Part shown: piece by piece, positions 29,297-38,631 of the stretch
Position numbering within the stretch: the stretch's first letter is position 1
How the letters are laid out: every line of letters begins with the position of its first letter
Source of the DNA: an uncultured Pseudomonadota bacterium
Lineage (GTDB): Bacteria > Pseudomonadota > Gammaproteobacteria > Steroidobacterales > Steroidobacteraceae
NCBI GenBank assembly: GCA_903868595.1
Contig: CAIPVV010000031.1
Location: 17,537-81,536 of the forward strand
Length of the DNA: 64,000 bases
Reading direction: 5' to 3'
The notes under the pieces: generated by a model
The model's input: the letters and a program-made list of their open reading frames with translations, nothing else
What the model was told of the DNA's origin: nothing
The model's database searches: none
Translations under genes and position numbers: made by a program

Positions 29297-32200
29297 GTTC
29301 GGGTACCTGTAGCGGTTGGCGCCCCAGGCGCCGCGTGTGCAAGATCGTGAAGACGGCCGGGACGAACAGCAGCGTCGCCAGCGTGGCAAAGGCCAGGCCG
29401 CCGACAACCGCGCGTCCCAGCGGCGCGTTCTGTTCGCCGCCCTCGCCCAGGCCCAGCGCCATCGGCGCCATGCCGACGATCATCGCCAGGGCGGTCATCA
29501 GGACCGGGCGCAGCCGGGAATGGGCCGCGGCGAGCATCGCACGCGGGGGGCTGTCACCCGCGGCCAGGCGCTCGCGCGCGAAGCTCACCACCAGGATGCT
29601 GTTGGCGGTGGCCACGCCCATGCACAGGATCGCCCCGGTCAGGGCCGGCACCGACAGCGTCGTGAAACTCAGGAACAGGCACCACGCGATGCCGGCCAGC
29701 GCGGCCGGCAACGCGGCGATGATGATCAGTGCGTCGGTCCACGACTGGAAGGTCACCACCAGCAGCAGGTACACCAGCAGGATGGCCAGCGCGAGGCCGG
29801 CCGAGAGGCCCGCAAAGGAGCTGCGCATGGTCTCCAGCTGCCCGCGCAACTCCAGGCTCGTGCCGCGCGGCAGCGCCTTGCGTGCCTCCTCCACCGCCGC
29901 GCGTACCTCGCTGGCGACGCCGCCGAGGTCGCGACCAGCCACGTCCCCGTAGAGGTCCAGTACCGGCTGCACGTTGTAGTGGGAGATCACCGCGGAGGCC
30001 GTGGAGAAGCTCACGCGGGAGAGCTGCCCGAGCGTGCGGCTGAAGCCGGCGGCGTCGGCGCCCAGCGGGATCGCCAGCAGGTCGCTGGTGGAGGCGAGCC
30101 GGTGCTGCGGCGTCTGCGTGGAGATCGCGTACTGCACGCCGTTGGCCGGGTTGAGCCAGAACGCCGGGGCGGTCTGGCCGCTGCCGCTGAGGTTCAGGAG
30201 CAGGTCCTGCGCGACATCGCGCTGGGTGAGCCCCAGGTCGCGTGCCTGGCTGCGATCCACCTCCAGCGAGAGCTGCGGCCGGTCGAAGACCTGCTGCATG
30301 CGCAGGTCCACCAAGCCCGGGATACGGTGCAGGCGGGCGAGAAGCTTGCGGGCGACTTCGCGGTTGCCCTCCACGTTGTTGCCGACGATCTGTATGTTGA
30401 TCGGGGAGGGCAGTCCCAGGTTCAGGATCTGGCTGACGATGTCCGCCGGCAGGAAGGCGATGGTCACGCCGGGAAATTGCCGCGGCAGGCTCTCGCGCAG
30501 GCGTTGCACGTAGGCGGCGGTCGGCGCGTGACTCTTGCGCAGGCCCAGCAGGATGTCCGCATCGGCACTGCCGATGGGCGCCGAGGTGCTGTAGGAGAGG
30601 TTCAGGCCGCTCTGCGGCAGGCCGATGTTGTCCACCAGCGAGTCGATTTCCTGCGGCGGGATCACGGCGCGTACGGCCGCCTCCACCTGGTCGCACAGCG
30701 CCGCGGTCTCCTCCACGCGCAGGCCGCTGTGGCCGCGGATGTGCAGCTTGATCTGTCCCGCATCTACCGCGGGGAAGAAATCGGTGCCCAGCGCCAGGCC
30801 CAGCGGCAGCGAGACCACCACGAGCGCGGCGAAGATCCCCGCGAATCGCGCCGGTCGGTGGAGGATGCGCTCCAGCGTCGCGATGTAGAAACTGCGCAGC
30901 CGGAAGAAGCCCACGTCGAAGTGTTCCCGCAGGCCGCGCGGCGCGGTGGTGATCGCGTGATGCACCATCGGCTGGGCCTTGAGCCAGTAGCGCGCCAGGG
31001 TTGGCACCAGCGTGCGCGAGAGGGCGAAGGAGGCGAGCAGGGAGAAGATCACTGCCTGCGCCATCGGCGCGAACAGGAACTGCGCGACGCCGCTCAGGAA
31101 GAACATCGGCACGAACACCACGCAGATGCACAGCACCGAGACGAACGCCGGCAGCACGATCTGCTGTGCACCGTCGCGGATCGCCGTGTCCACGTCCTTG
31201 CCCATCTCCAGGTGAGCGTTGATGTTCTCGATCGTGACCGTGGCGTCATCCACCAGGATGCCGATGGAGAGCGCAAAGCCGCTCAGGGTCATGATGTTGA
31301 TCGTCTGCCCGAGCGCCGCGAGCGCGATGACGGCAGCCAGGATCGACAGCGGGATCGAGATGCAGATGATGACGGTGCTGCGCCAGCTGCCCAGGAACAG
31401 CAGGATCAGAAGTCCCGTGAGGCAGGCGGCCACCACGCCCTCGCGCACCACGCTGTTGATCGCCGCGTTCACGAAGACCGACTGGTCCCCGATCAGCGCG
31501 ATGTGCAGGTCCTTGGGCAGGGTGCTGGCGACCTTCGGCAGGATGGTCTTGACGCGTTCGATGATGTCCAGCGTGGAGGCGCCGGCGCCGCGCTGGATCG
31601 TCAGCAGCGCGGCTCGCTGGCCGTTGACGCGCACGATGTTGGTCTGCGGCGTGAAGCCGTCGCGCACGTGGGCGACGTCGTGCAGGTAGAGCGCGCCGCT
31701 GGCGCTCTTGATCGGTAGGTCGTTGAGGGCCTCGGCCGTGGCGGTGCTGGCGTTGAGCTTAACGTCGTACTCGGTGTCGCCGATCTTCTGGGTACCCGCC
31801 GGCAGCGTGAGATTCTGTGCCGCGATGGCATCGGTGACGTCGCTGGCCGTCATGCCCCGCGCCGCCAGCGCCGCCGGGTCCAGGTCCACGAGGATCTGGC
31901 GGCTCTTGCCGCCATAGGCGTTGGTGACCGCGGCTCCTTGTACCGTCGCCAGCTGCACGCGCAGGAAATTGTTGGCCAGGTCGTTGATCTCGTGCTCGGC
32001 CAGGCGCTCGCTGGTCATGGCCAGCTGCAGCACCGGCACGTTGGCGGCGTCGTAGGCGACGATCAGCGGCGGGATGGTTCCGGGTGGCATGGAGCGCACG
32101 CCGGACTGGGCCGAGGCGACCATCTGGGCCTGCGCGCGCTCGACATTGGCGCCGGGGTGCAGGAAGACCTTGATCACGCTGGTGCCGGCCAGCGACTGGG

Positions 32201-32447
32201 ACTCCAGGTGCTCGATGTCGTTGACCGTCGTGGACAGACCGCGCTCGTACTGGGTGGAGATGCGTCCGGCCATCTCGTCGGCTGCCAGGCCCGAATAGCC
32301 CCAGACGGCCGAGAGGATGGGGATCGGGATGCGCGGGAAGATGTCCACGGCCATGCGCTGCAAGGCGAGTACGCCAAACAGCGGCAGCAGCAGCGCCATC
32401 ACCAGGAAGGTGTAGGGCCTGCGAAGGGCGATATCAACGATCCACAC
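29289..32447 (-). CDS. RND-family efflux pump, inner-membrane subunit
   Basis: A 1052-residue AcrB/HAE-type protein with twelve membrane helices and two large periplasmic loops. The paired Asp residues of helix 4 are present (SIGILVDDATVTIEN). The Lys normally found in helix 10 (KN in AcrB) is replaced: the segment reads MGVATANSILVV. This variant is common in one branch of the family and may change proton coupling. The substrate cannot be inferred. It is transcribed ahead of its adaptor. Confidence 0.93.
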   Translation of the reverse strand: MWIVDIALRRPYTFLVMALLLPLFGVLALQRMAVDIFPRIPIPILSAVWGYSGLAADEMAGRISTQYERGLSTTVNDIEHLESQSLAGTSVIKVFLHPGANVERAQAQMVASAQSGVRSMPPGTIPPLIVAYDAANVPVLQLAMTSERLAEHEINDLANNFLRVQLATVQGAAVTNAYGGKSRQILVDLDPAALAARGMTASDVTDAIAAQNLTLPAGTQKIGDTEYDVKLNASTATAEALNDLPIKSASGALYLHDVAHVRDGFTPQTNIVRVNGQRAALLTIQRGAGASTLDIIERVKTILPKVASTLPKDLHIALIGDQSVFVNAAINSVVREGVVAACLTGLLILLFLGSWRSTVIICISIPLSILAAVIALAALGQTINIMTLSGFALSIGILVDDATVTIENINAHLEMGKDVDTAIRDGAQQIVLPAFVSVLCICVVFVPMFFLSGVAQFLFAPMAQAVIFSLLASFALSRTLVPTLARYWLKAQPMVHHAITTAPRGLREHFDVGFFRLRSFYIATLERILHRPARFAGIFAALVVVSLPLGLALGTDFFPAVDAGQIKLHIRGHSGLRVEETAALCDQVEAAVRAVIPPQEIDSLVDNIGLPQSGLNLSYSTSAPIGSADADILLGLRKSHAPTAAYVQRLRESLPRQFPGVTIAFLPADIVSQILNLGLPSPINIQIVGNNVEGNREVARKLLARLHRIPGLVDLRMQQVFDRPQLSLEVDRSQARDLGLTQRDVAQDLLLNLSGSGQTAPAFWLNPANGVQYAISTQTPQHRLASTSDLLAIPLGADAAGFSRTLGQLSRVSFSTASAVISHYNVQPVLDLYGDVAGRDLGGVASEVRAAVEEARKALPRGTSLELRGQLETMRSSFAGLSAGLALAILLVYLLLVVTFQSWTDALIIIAALPAALAGIAWCLFLSFTTLSVPALTGAILCMGVATANSILVVSFARERLAAGDSPPRAMLAAAHSRLRPVLMTALAMIVGMAPMALGLGEGGEQNAPLGRAVVGGLAFATLATLLFVPAVFTILHTRRLGRQPLQVPEHA

Positions 32448-32540
32448 GTCGGTACTTTTCCGCTATTCGGGGGCGCAGGGGCCGCTACTGTACAGCGGCT
32501 CGGCTTTGCCCTGCAGTACGCCGCATGAAATAGTACCCGG

Positions 32541-33143
32541 ATGCCGAACGCCCCCGTTTCCCTGGCCATCTTGGCCGTCCTTGCCGTGCTCGCCCTGCTG
32601 GGCCTGCGCCCGGTACCGGGCCTTGCCCAGAAGCTGCTGTTCCGGCCCTACGAGGTGGCGCGCGGCCGGCGCCGCTGGAGCGTCGCCACCAGCGTCTTCG
32701 TCCACGCCGACCTGGGTCACCTCATCTCCAACGCGCTGACCCTGTGGTTCTTCGGCCCGGAGCTGGAGGCGGTACTGGGGAGCCTGCGCTTTTCGCTGCT
32801 GTACGCCGTCGGGGCGGGCTTCAGCCAGCTCTGGTCGTACCTGAAGCACCGCGACGACCCGGCGTACGCCACGCTGGGCGCATCCGGCGCCATCGCCGCC
32901 GTGCTGTTTGCCTACATCGTTTACAAGCCGACGGACGGCATGCTGATGCTGCCCCTACCGGTATCGATCCCGGCGCCGCTCTTCGGGCTGCTGTACCTCG
33001 CGATGGAGTGGTGGTCGGCGCGCCAGGCGCGCGGCCGCATCAACCACGAGGCGCACTTCGGCGGCGCCCTGACGGGGCTCGCCTTCGTGCTGTTCACCGA
33101 CCCGCGGGCGTACCTGCGGGCCGCGGCGCTGCTGGGGCTGTAG
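32541..33143 (+). CDS. Rhomboid family intramembrane serine protease
   Basis: The 200-residue protein has about six membrane helices. The active-site Ser is S115 in GASGA. The His is H172 in HEAHFGGALTG, and the HxxxN oxyanion pattern HLISN lies at 60-64. Rhomboids cleave membrane proteins within the bilayer. It is divergent from the RND operon (about 90 bases) and convergent with the SDR gene. It resembles general rhomboids more than rhombosortases. Confidence 0.88.
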   Translation: MPNAPVSLAILAVLAVLALLGLRPVPGLAQKLLFRPYEVARGRRRWSVATSVFVHADLGHLISNALTLWFFGPELEAVLGSLRFSLLYAVGAGFSQLWSYLKHRDDPAYATLGASGAIAAVLFAYIVYKPTDGMLMLPLPVSIPAPLFGLLYLAMEWWSARQARGRINHEAHFGGALTGLAFVLFTDPRAYLRAAALLGL

Positions 33144-33150
33144 CCTCCCC

Positions 33151-33900
33151 CTAGATGGCGGTCTGGCCGCCATCGATGACGAACACCTGGCCGTTGGTGA
33201 AGGTGGCGTCGTCGGAGCAGAGGTGCAGGATCATGCCGCTCATCTCCGCCGGGTCCGCGGCGCGGCCGATCGGGCTGCCGGCGTAGAACGCCTCCATGAA
33301 GCCCGGCGTATGGAACCAGGCCTCCGTCATCTCGGTGCGCACCAGCCCCGGGGCGAGGGCGTTGACGCGGATGCCGGCGCGGGCGTACTCGATCGCCGCG
33401 GACTTGGTCAGTCCCACGACGCCATGCTTGGCGGCCACGTAGGGGGCCATGTTGGGGTTGGCGATCACGCCGCCGACCGAGGCCGTGTTCACGATAGCGC
33501 CGCCGCCATGGGCTTGCATGTGGCGGATCTCCGCCTGCAGGCACAGGAACACGCCCTTGAGGTCGACCGCGATGGTGCGGTCGAAGTCCGCCTCCGCGAC
33601 CTCGGTGAACGGGCGGGGCGGCGGCAGGATGCCGGCGTTGTTGAGCGCGGCGTTGAGCGCGCCGAAACGCGCCACCGTGGCGGCCACGAGCGCCTCCACC
33701 TGCGACTTGCTGCTGACATCGGTGCGCTGCCACGCGGCCTGTCCGCCCGCGGCCTGGATCAGGGCCACCGTCTCGGCAGCGCGCTCGTCGACGTCACCGA
33801 TCATCACGGCCGCCCCGGCGCGGGCGAAGGCGAGGGACGCCGCGCGGCCGATGCCCGAGGAGCCTCCGGTGACAAGGACGACTTTGCCTGAATAGTTCAT
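33151..33900 (-). CDS. Short-chain dehydrogenase/reductase
   Basis: A classical 249-residue SDR. The cofactor motif TGGSSGIGR is at about 11-19, the catalytic Ser/Tyr/Lys are in NTASVGG and PYVAAKHG, and LNNAGIL and the C-terminal GQVFVIDGGQTA are intact. The ATG at 33900 (MNYSGKVVLVTGG) is the family start. The Asp after the first beta-strand region (GDVDERA) favours NAD(H). It stands alone between the rhomboid and CBS genes, and the substrate is unknown. Confidence 0.92.
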   Translation of the reverse strand: MNYSGKVVLVTGGSSGIGRAASLAFARAGAAVMIGDVDERAAETVALIQAAGGQAAWQRTDVSSKSQVEALVAATVARFGALNAALNNAGILPPPRPFTEVAEADFDRTIAVDLKGVFLCLQAEIRHMQAHGGGAIVNTASVGGVIANPNMAPYVAAKHGVVGLTKSAAIEYARAGIRVNALAPGLVRTEMTEAWFHTPGFMEAFYAGSPIGRAADPAEMSGMILHLCSDDATFTNGQVFVIDGGQTAI

Positions 33901-34026
33901 GTCCGCTCCGCAGTGCCGTTGAAGGTGCGGGCCAGACGATACCCTGCGCCCGGGCATGCGACTAGGACCCCGACGGGGCGGCCGGGGCTCGCCTGCCGGG
34001 CAGCCGGCCTGCGGGTCGGGGAGGTC

Positions 34027-34545
34027 TTACTTGGCGAGCAGGCGCTTGACCCGGGCAGCCGACAACAGGCCCCGCAGGCGGCGCTCGCCGTTCTCGGCGG
34101 TCTCCATGACCGGGATGTGGCTGAGGCGTGACTCCTCGAACAGCCGCGCCACCGCCGCGACGGTGGAGCGCTCGATGTCGCTGATGTTGACGACCTGCCA
34201 GTCCTGTATCCGCTGCATGATGTCGCGCACCAGCACTTCCCCGCGCTTGCCGGAGACAGACTGCATGTGACGCGCCGGCTTCTCGCTGGTGATGTCGTAG
34301 GCGGTGATCAGCCCCACCACGACGTTCTTCTCCGGGTCGACCGCGAAGGCGCAGCGTACCCCCGTGTGTTTCATGTGCTCCAGGGCTTCATCGATCGTCG
34401 CGCCGTCGGCGGTGGTCACCGAGGCACGCTCGCGAAAATCCGTCATGACGGACAGGGCCGGGTCGCCGGGGGCGGCGTACCAGGGCTCCGCCCCGGGGAT
34501 CGGCAGGGTCACATTCTTCAGCTTCACCAGGGTCAACGCGGGCAT
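34027..34545 (-). CDS. CBS-domain pair protein
   Basis: The 172-residue cytoplasmic protein is made almost entirely of two CBS domains. The first spans about residues 20-80 (SVTTADGATIDEALEHM ... VVGLITAYDI). The second spans about 95-165 (VVNISDIERSTVAAVARLF ... LRGLLSAARV). Such pairs sense adenine nucleotides. The start at 34545 has GAGGAG upstream. No enzyme domain is fused, so it may regulate a partner by binding. Confidence 0.88.
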   Translation of the reverse strand: MPALTLVKLKNVTLPIPGAEPWYAAPGDPALSVMTDFRERASVTTADGATIDEALEHMKHTGVRCAFAVDPEKNVVVGLITAYDITSEKPARHMQSVSGKRGEVLVRDIMQRIQDWQVVNISDIERSTVAAVARLFEESRLSHIPVMETAENGERRLRGLLSAARVKRLLAK

Positions 34546-34655
34546 GGGGCACTCCTCAACTATCTGGACCAACCCTAGCGCTTTAAGGTTCCATCGGTCG
34601 ATGGTATCCGGTCTGCCTGTGCGACGCGGCATATCGCCGTGCCTTCCTTAGGAGC

Positions 34656-35216
34656 CATAAAGCCAAGCCGATCGCGCTGACGCGTGAGCAGCTGTACCGG
34701 GCCGGCGCCTAACCCCGGCACGCGGGACACCTACGTTGCCCTGGCGATGTCCTCCCCGGCGAGAAGCAGGAGGCATTGCGGGGCGTGGCGACGGAGCAGC
34801 GCCAGATCCTCTGCCAGGCGGTACGGGAGGACGGCGTGTGGACCGACATGCCGGACGACTACGCGGTGCTGATGGCCCGCATCGCCAGAGACCCGACCGC
34901 CATCGGCATTCTGGGTTTCTCCCACCTGGACCAGAATCGCGAGCCAATACAGGCCGCGACGATCGATGGCGTCGCGCCGACCTACCCGTCCATCGGCGCG
35001 TGGCGCTACCCCTTGGCGCGGCCATTCTTCGACTACGTCGGGAAGTCCCCCGTAAACGTGATCCCAGGGCTTGCCGGGTTCGTCCGGGAATTCGTGAGCG
35101 AGCGGACCGCCGGGGCAGATCGCCACCTGGTGGACAAGGGGCTGGCGCCGGCGCCGCCGTCCTCGCTGCGCCTGGAGCGTGCGAAGGCCCTGGCACGGGC
35201 CGGATCGCCGCGCTGA
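34656..35216 (+). pseudogene. Broken PstS-like phosphate-binding protein gene
   Basis: The C-terminal half of a PstS-type periplasmic binding protein is open from 34776. REDGVW, TAIGILGFSHLDQN, VIPGLAGFV and a closing DKGLAPAP are typical. Upstream the similarity continues but in pieces: KPIALTREQLYRA ends in TAA at 34710 in the same frame. GTRDTYVALAM, belonging to the middle of the protein, is in another frame (about 34720-34755). The N-terminal half and signal peptide are absent. The 146-codon open frame is therefore a remnant carrying a deletion and two frame changes. Confidence 0.75.
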
Positions 35217-35396
35217 GGACTGTCTGGACCGCCTGCGGCGCCACCCAGCGGTCTTCGCGCTGGCCCTGGCGGGGTGGCCCGTTGCGACTGGCGTGGGCTT
35301 CCTCCGCCAGGGGCGCGTTACGTTGCGCGTCCCCGCGCCTGGGCATAAAGTTCCCGGGCTGACAGAAAAAAGCTACTGCGGCCCGCCGGAGAACCC

Positions 35397-36041
35397 ATGA
35401 GTATTTCGCGACGCAACCTCCTTTCCGGCCTCGGTGCCGGCGCGCTGGTCATCGCCACCACGGCGACCGCCGAGACGCTGCGTCCGACGCCGCAGGAAAC
35501 CTTTGGTCCCTACTTCCCGGTCAAGACGCCGCCGACGCATGACTTTGATCTCACGCACCTGCCGGGTCGAAGCGGGCGGGCCTTGGGGCAGCTCATCGAG
35601 GTCAGCGGCCGGGTGCGGCGTGTCGATGGTTCGCCGGTCAAGGGCGCGACGCTGGAGATCTGGCAGGCCAACGCCGCCGGTCGCTACGCGCATCCGATGG
35701 ACAAGAACCCCGCGCCGCTGGACCCGAATTTCCAGGGCGTCGCCCTGCTGCACGCCAACGAGGAAGGCCGCTATCGGCTGCGGACCGTCAAGCCGGGCGC
35801 CTATCCGGACCCGGCCGGGGGGCTGCGCACGCCGCATATTCACTTCGACGTGGCGTCGGAGGACTATCGCCTGGTGGCACAGATGTACTTCCCCGGCGAG
35901 GCACTGAACGAGAAGGACATCCTGATATCCACGATGCCCGGGCGGCACCGGGATCCGGCCCTGACGATCTGCAAGAGCCTGCCGGCCAGCGAACCGGGTG
36001 TCCTCGCATTTGAATGGGACATCGTTCTGTTGCAGGCCTGA
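35397..36041 (+). CDS. Tat-exported intradiol ring-cleavage dioxygenase-like protein
   Basis: The 214-residue protein starts with a twin-arginine signal (SRRNLLSGLGAGALV). A catechol/protocatechuate intradiol dioxygenase core follows. The two Tyr ligands of the non-haem Fe(III) are in NAAGRYAHP and KPGAYPD, and the two His in RTPHIHF. Such enzymes cleave aromatic diols between the hydroxyls. Members with Tat signals exist and act outside the cytoplasm. GGAG precedes the ATG. It stands alone, with the phenolic-type island beginning next to it. Confidence 0.88.
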   Translation: MSISRRNLLSGLGAGALVIATTATAETLRPTPQETFGPYFPVKTPPTHDFDLTHLPGRSGRALGQLIEVSGRVRRVDGSPVKGATLEIWQANAAGRYAHPMDKNPAPLDPNFQGVALLHANEEGRYRLRTVKPGAYPDPAGGLRTPHIHFDVASEDYRLVAQMYFPGEALNEKDILISTMPGRHRDPALTICKSLPASEPGVLAFEWDIVLLQA

Positions 36042-36249
36042 GGGACGCGAGAGTCCATTGGCGCCGTCGCACAGCCCGCGCCGTCCACTGGCGGACAGAT
36101 AGTGCCATCCACGTGAGCGTAGCCGGTCAGGCCGGCGACGCGGTCCTGCGTTCGTGCAGGGCATCTGCATCCAGGGCCGCTGTCTACACATTTCTGGCGG
36201 GGTCCGAGCGCAACGGGATCGGACCTGCAGGGGCGCGCCTGTCGATCAA

Positions 36250-36435
36250 CTACGACAATGTGAGGCTGCGTGCTGGCACGCTGGCGGTCTCATCGCAGCC
36301 CGGACACGCGAAGTACTGGCGCCGCTTGAACACCGGATGGTGAAGAACGTGCGTTGCGCCACAGAATAGGCAACGCATGAGTTCACAAACGTGCGGCCGG
36401 TAGTCATCGAGCTTTACAACTGTTGCAGTGGCCAT
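36250..36435 (-). CDS. Small zinc-ribbon protein
   Basis: A 61-residue protein with two CxxC pairs (CLFC and CPGC, about 18 residues apart), the layout of a zinc ribbon. The start at 36435 is chosen because AGGGAG lies six bases before the ATG; a longer frame reaches 36471. It could bind nucleic acid or act as a small regulator, and similar pieces occur in phages. I cannot name it. The 208 bases up to the dioxygenase gene hold nothing else I can support. Confidence 0.5.
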   Translation of the reverse strand: MATATVVKLDDYRPHVCELMRCLFCGATHVLHHPVFKRRQYFACPGCDETASVPARSLTLS

Positions 36436-36960
36436 GCCGTCTCCCTCTGAAGGGTTGTCTCGATGAGACAAGCAAGGATCGGGCCTGATTCTCAGCGCCG
36501 TCCGGATTACGCACGAATCCCCGGCGACTTGAGCCTGCTGTCTCCCCGCATGGCATCGGCCGTGGCTTCACGTTCCCGCGCGCATCACTGAGCAGGCGAG
36601 TAGTGGTTCTTTCATCTGGGGTACGCGAGGCGGGTTCTTATCATGCGTTAGCGAGTTTTGCGGCAACGGCAGCAGGATGTACCAGAGTCGCACGGCAGCG
36701 AGGCTTCCCCGGCTAGGCTCCTGGCATGAGGGAGCATCTCGCCCCGCGACCTCCTAATCCGCGGCTGCGGTCGAACGGCTTGCAGAGGCGTCCCTTCCGC
36801 TGGGGCCGGGCGTGAGTTCTGTCCGCTAGTTCATGCGGGTAGCGGCGACCGTGGACGCGGTTAACGCGGGTACTAACTCCCACCGCGCCGACCCAGTGCA
36901 GGCGAGCGGCAATCTGCCCGCTATCAGGGCAGGTGCTAAGGGTGACGGCGTACCGTTGGT
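36436..36960. other. 525-base non-coding interval
   Basis: I see no gene with support in this stretch. Base composition is less GC-rich and the reading frames are short. It contains the promoter region of the zinc-ribbon gene (minus strand) at one end and the hairpin at 36914-36932 at the other. Confidence 0.5.
36914..36932 (-). terminator. Possible terminator hairpin of the esterase gene
   Basis: CTGCCC and GGGCAG form an exact six-base stem with a seven-base loop, about 30 bases past the stop of the minus-strand esterase. No T-run follows, so it is a weak call. Confidence 0.3.
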
Positions 36961-38028
36961 CTATTGAGACTTCAGGTGGGCCGCGAAGAACGGCAGAACC
37001 GTGCTTTGAAGTCGCTCCGCGATACGGCTGACATGATCGCCGTCGTAGATCTGCGATTCATGGGCAATGCCGTAGTCTGTCAGCATCTGATCGAGCGAGC
37101 GTACCGTGGCCGCAATGCCGACATCCTTGTCCCCCGCATCGAGGGCGATCGCGTCGTAGGACTTCAGGCTGGGAATGTATTGGGGGACCATGGCAAGCGG
37201 TGCGTTGGCCGCCCAGCGGGCCACGACCTCTTGCGAAACTTGGCCGGCCTTCACGGGTAGGTCGAAGTACTGCGGAGGGTTCTTGGGGTTCGGGGACCAA
37301 GCGGCCGCGGAAGCCAGCATGGCCTTCGTGCCGAAGTCAGCCTTCTGCAGGTCCTCGGCCGTTCGGACTTTGGCCGCTCGCTCGACCGCCTCACTCGACG
37401 GTTGCAGGCTTGCCGCCATGCAGCAGGGGCTCATGGCGTACAGGCTGGAGAAGATGCCCGGGTACTTCATGCCGATCTTGGCGACGCCGTAGCCGCCCAT
37501 CGAATGGCCGGCCAAGCCGCGGCTCTCGCGCCGGGCCAACGTCCGGTAGTGCTTGTCCACGTAGGCCACGAGGTCCTTGGCGACGAAGGTTTCCCAGTCA
37601 CCCGTCACCACGGAATTGGAGTACATGCTGCCCTGGTAGCGAGTAAAGGCATTGGGCATGACAATGATCACTTCGCGGACGCCGCTGGCGAATGCGCCAT
37701 TCGCCGCCGTTGGAACATTGACGAAATGGGGCCCAGCGAGGCCAAACCAGCGCTCGTCGGAGTCTGTGTAGCCGTGCAGCAGGTACACCACCGGATAGCG
37801 GCGCTTGGGGGAAGCAGAGTAGCTTGGCGGCAGGAACACGGAAACCGGCCGGTCCGCGGAATCACCTGCGAGATTGCCTTCCAGCGACGGGCCATGGACC
37901 GTAATGCGCTCCAGCTTGCCGGCCACGGCGGATGGGGCCGCCGGTGCTGCCCACGCCGAACTGCCAACGGGGATCTGCGAGGCGACCCCAATGACCAGAA
38001 AAAGCAATGTCGAGATTCGGATTCGCAT
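36961..38028 (-). CDS. Secreted esterase-D-like alpha/beta hydrolase
   Basis: A signal peptide (about 1-28, SSAWAAPAA) leads a 355-residue protein of the 'putative esterase' (esterase D/FGH/antigen 85-like) family. The nucleophile elbow is GHSMGGYG, the oxyanion region is [13 protein letters not shown], and a late GDHVSR supplies the likely catalytic His. The start at 38028 ([10 protein letters not shown]) has AAGGA eight bases upstream; the same frame stays open to 38682 without family similarity. Relatives include feruloyl and acetyl-xylan esterases, which fits the phenolic-ester theme of the divergent tannase fusion gene. Confidence 0.88.
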   Translation of the reverse strand: MRIRISTLLFLVIGVASQIPVGSSAWAAPAAPSAVAGKLERITVHGPSLEGNLAGDSADRPVSVFLPPSYSASPKRRYPVVYLLHGYTDSDERWFGLAGPHFVNVPTAANGAFASGVREVIIVMPNAFTRYQGSMYSNSVVTGDWETFVAKDLVAYVDKHYRTLARRESRGLAGHSMGGYGVAKIGMKYPGIFSSLYAMSPCCMAASLQPSSEAVERAAKVRTAEDLQKADFGTKAMLASAAAWSPNPKNPPQYFDLPVKAGQVSQEVVARWAANAPLAMVPQYIPSLKSYDAIALDAGDKDVGIAATVRSLDQMLTDYGIAHESQIYDGDHVSRIAERLQSTVLPFFAAHLKSQ

Positions 38029-38631
38029 GAACTGATCCTTTGATCTGGTGATGGGCCGCCGAGCGGGTTGGCCCGCGTCTAGTGCTCTACAGAGCGTGAT
38101 GGCGTCTTTGAGCTGCATGGGCTGCCCTCGGGAGTGAAGTGCTCCGATCGTGCCAAAGAGCTGCCGCGGCGTCCATTCACCACGGCATACATTCGAGTCG
38201 TTGTTTGTGTCAGCGACGAGAGGGCTTCTCGGTAGCCCCGGGGCGCTTCCTCGGGAGGCAATGCGCCCGACCGTTTGCAGCAGCAAGGCCATCCAAGCTG
38301 TAGTGGTGTTGACCCCAGGATCCAGTTGAGAAGAATACGATCCAGACACGCAAGATTGCTGTACGCAGCCGCACGCAAGCCGCAGGGTGGCCAAGACAAG
38401 TGGGAAGGGGCAAGCGACTGCGCGATGTGCGGCAGGTGCGGTGCCGCAGGGCGTCGACTCCACTGAGGCCTGCGAGCGGTCCGGGCAGCGCTCCCCTAGC
38501 GAGGGACATGGCGTGCGGGACCTCTCGACGGCACGCCGTGTGAGGTGTTCCTCCCCATGCCGCCTGCCGGGAACACGCTGTACGATGGCGGAAACAAAAA
38601 AGGGCCGGCTCGGCTCCGATGGGGACGCGAA
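38029..38631. other. Divergent intergenic region, about 600 bases
   Basis: This separates the esterase (minus) from the propeller-tannase gene (plus). Open frames cross it on both strands, but none has a recognisable product or a good start. It probably holds the promoters of both genes and perhaps relics of a lost gene. Confidence 0.45.

Noticed and set aside
32541..33143. Rhomboid at 32541 as the rhombosortase for the GlyGly-CTERM protein
   Set aside because: Its GASGA and HEAHF motifs fit general rhomboids; the sequence lacks features I associate with rhombosortases. Kept only as a check in the findings.
38079..38399. 106-codon minus-strand frame with a Cys/Trp-rich middle in the gap between the esterase and the tannase fusion
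   Set aside because: It does not resemble any family, has no ribosome site and has biased composition typical of chance frames in GC-rich DNA.
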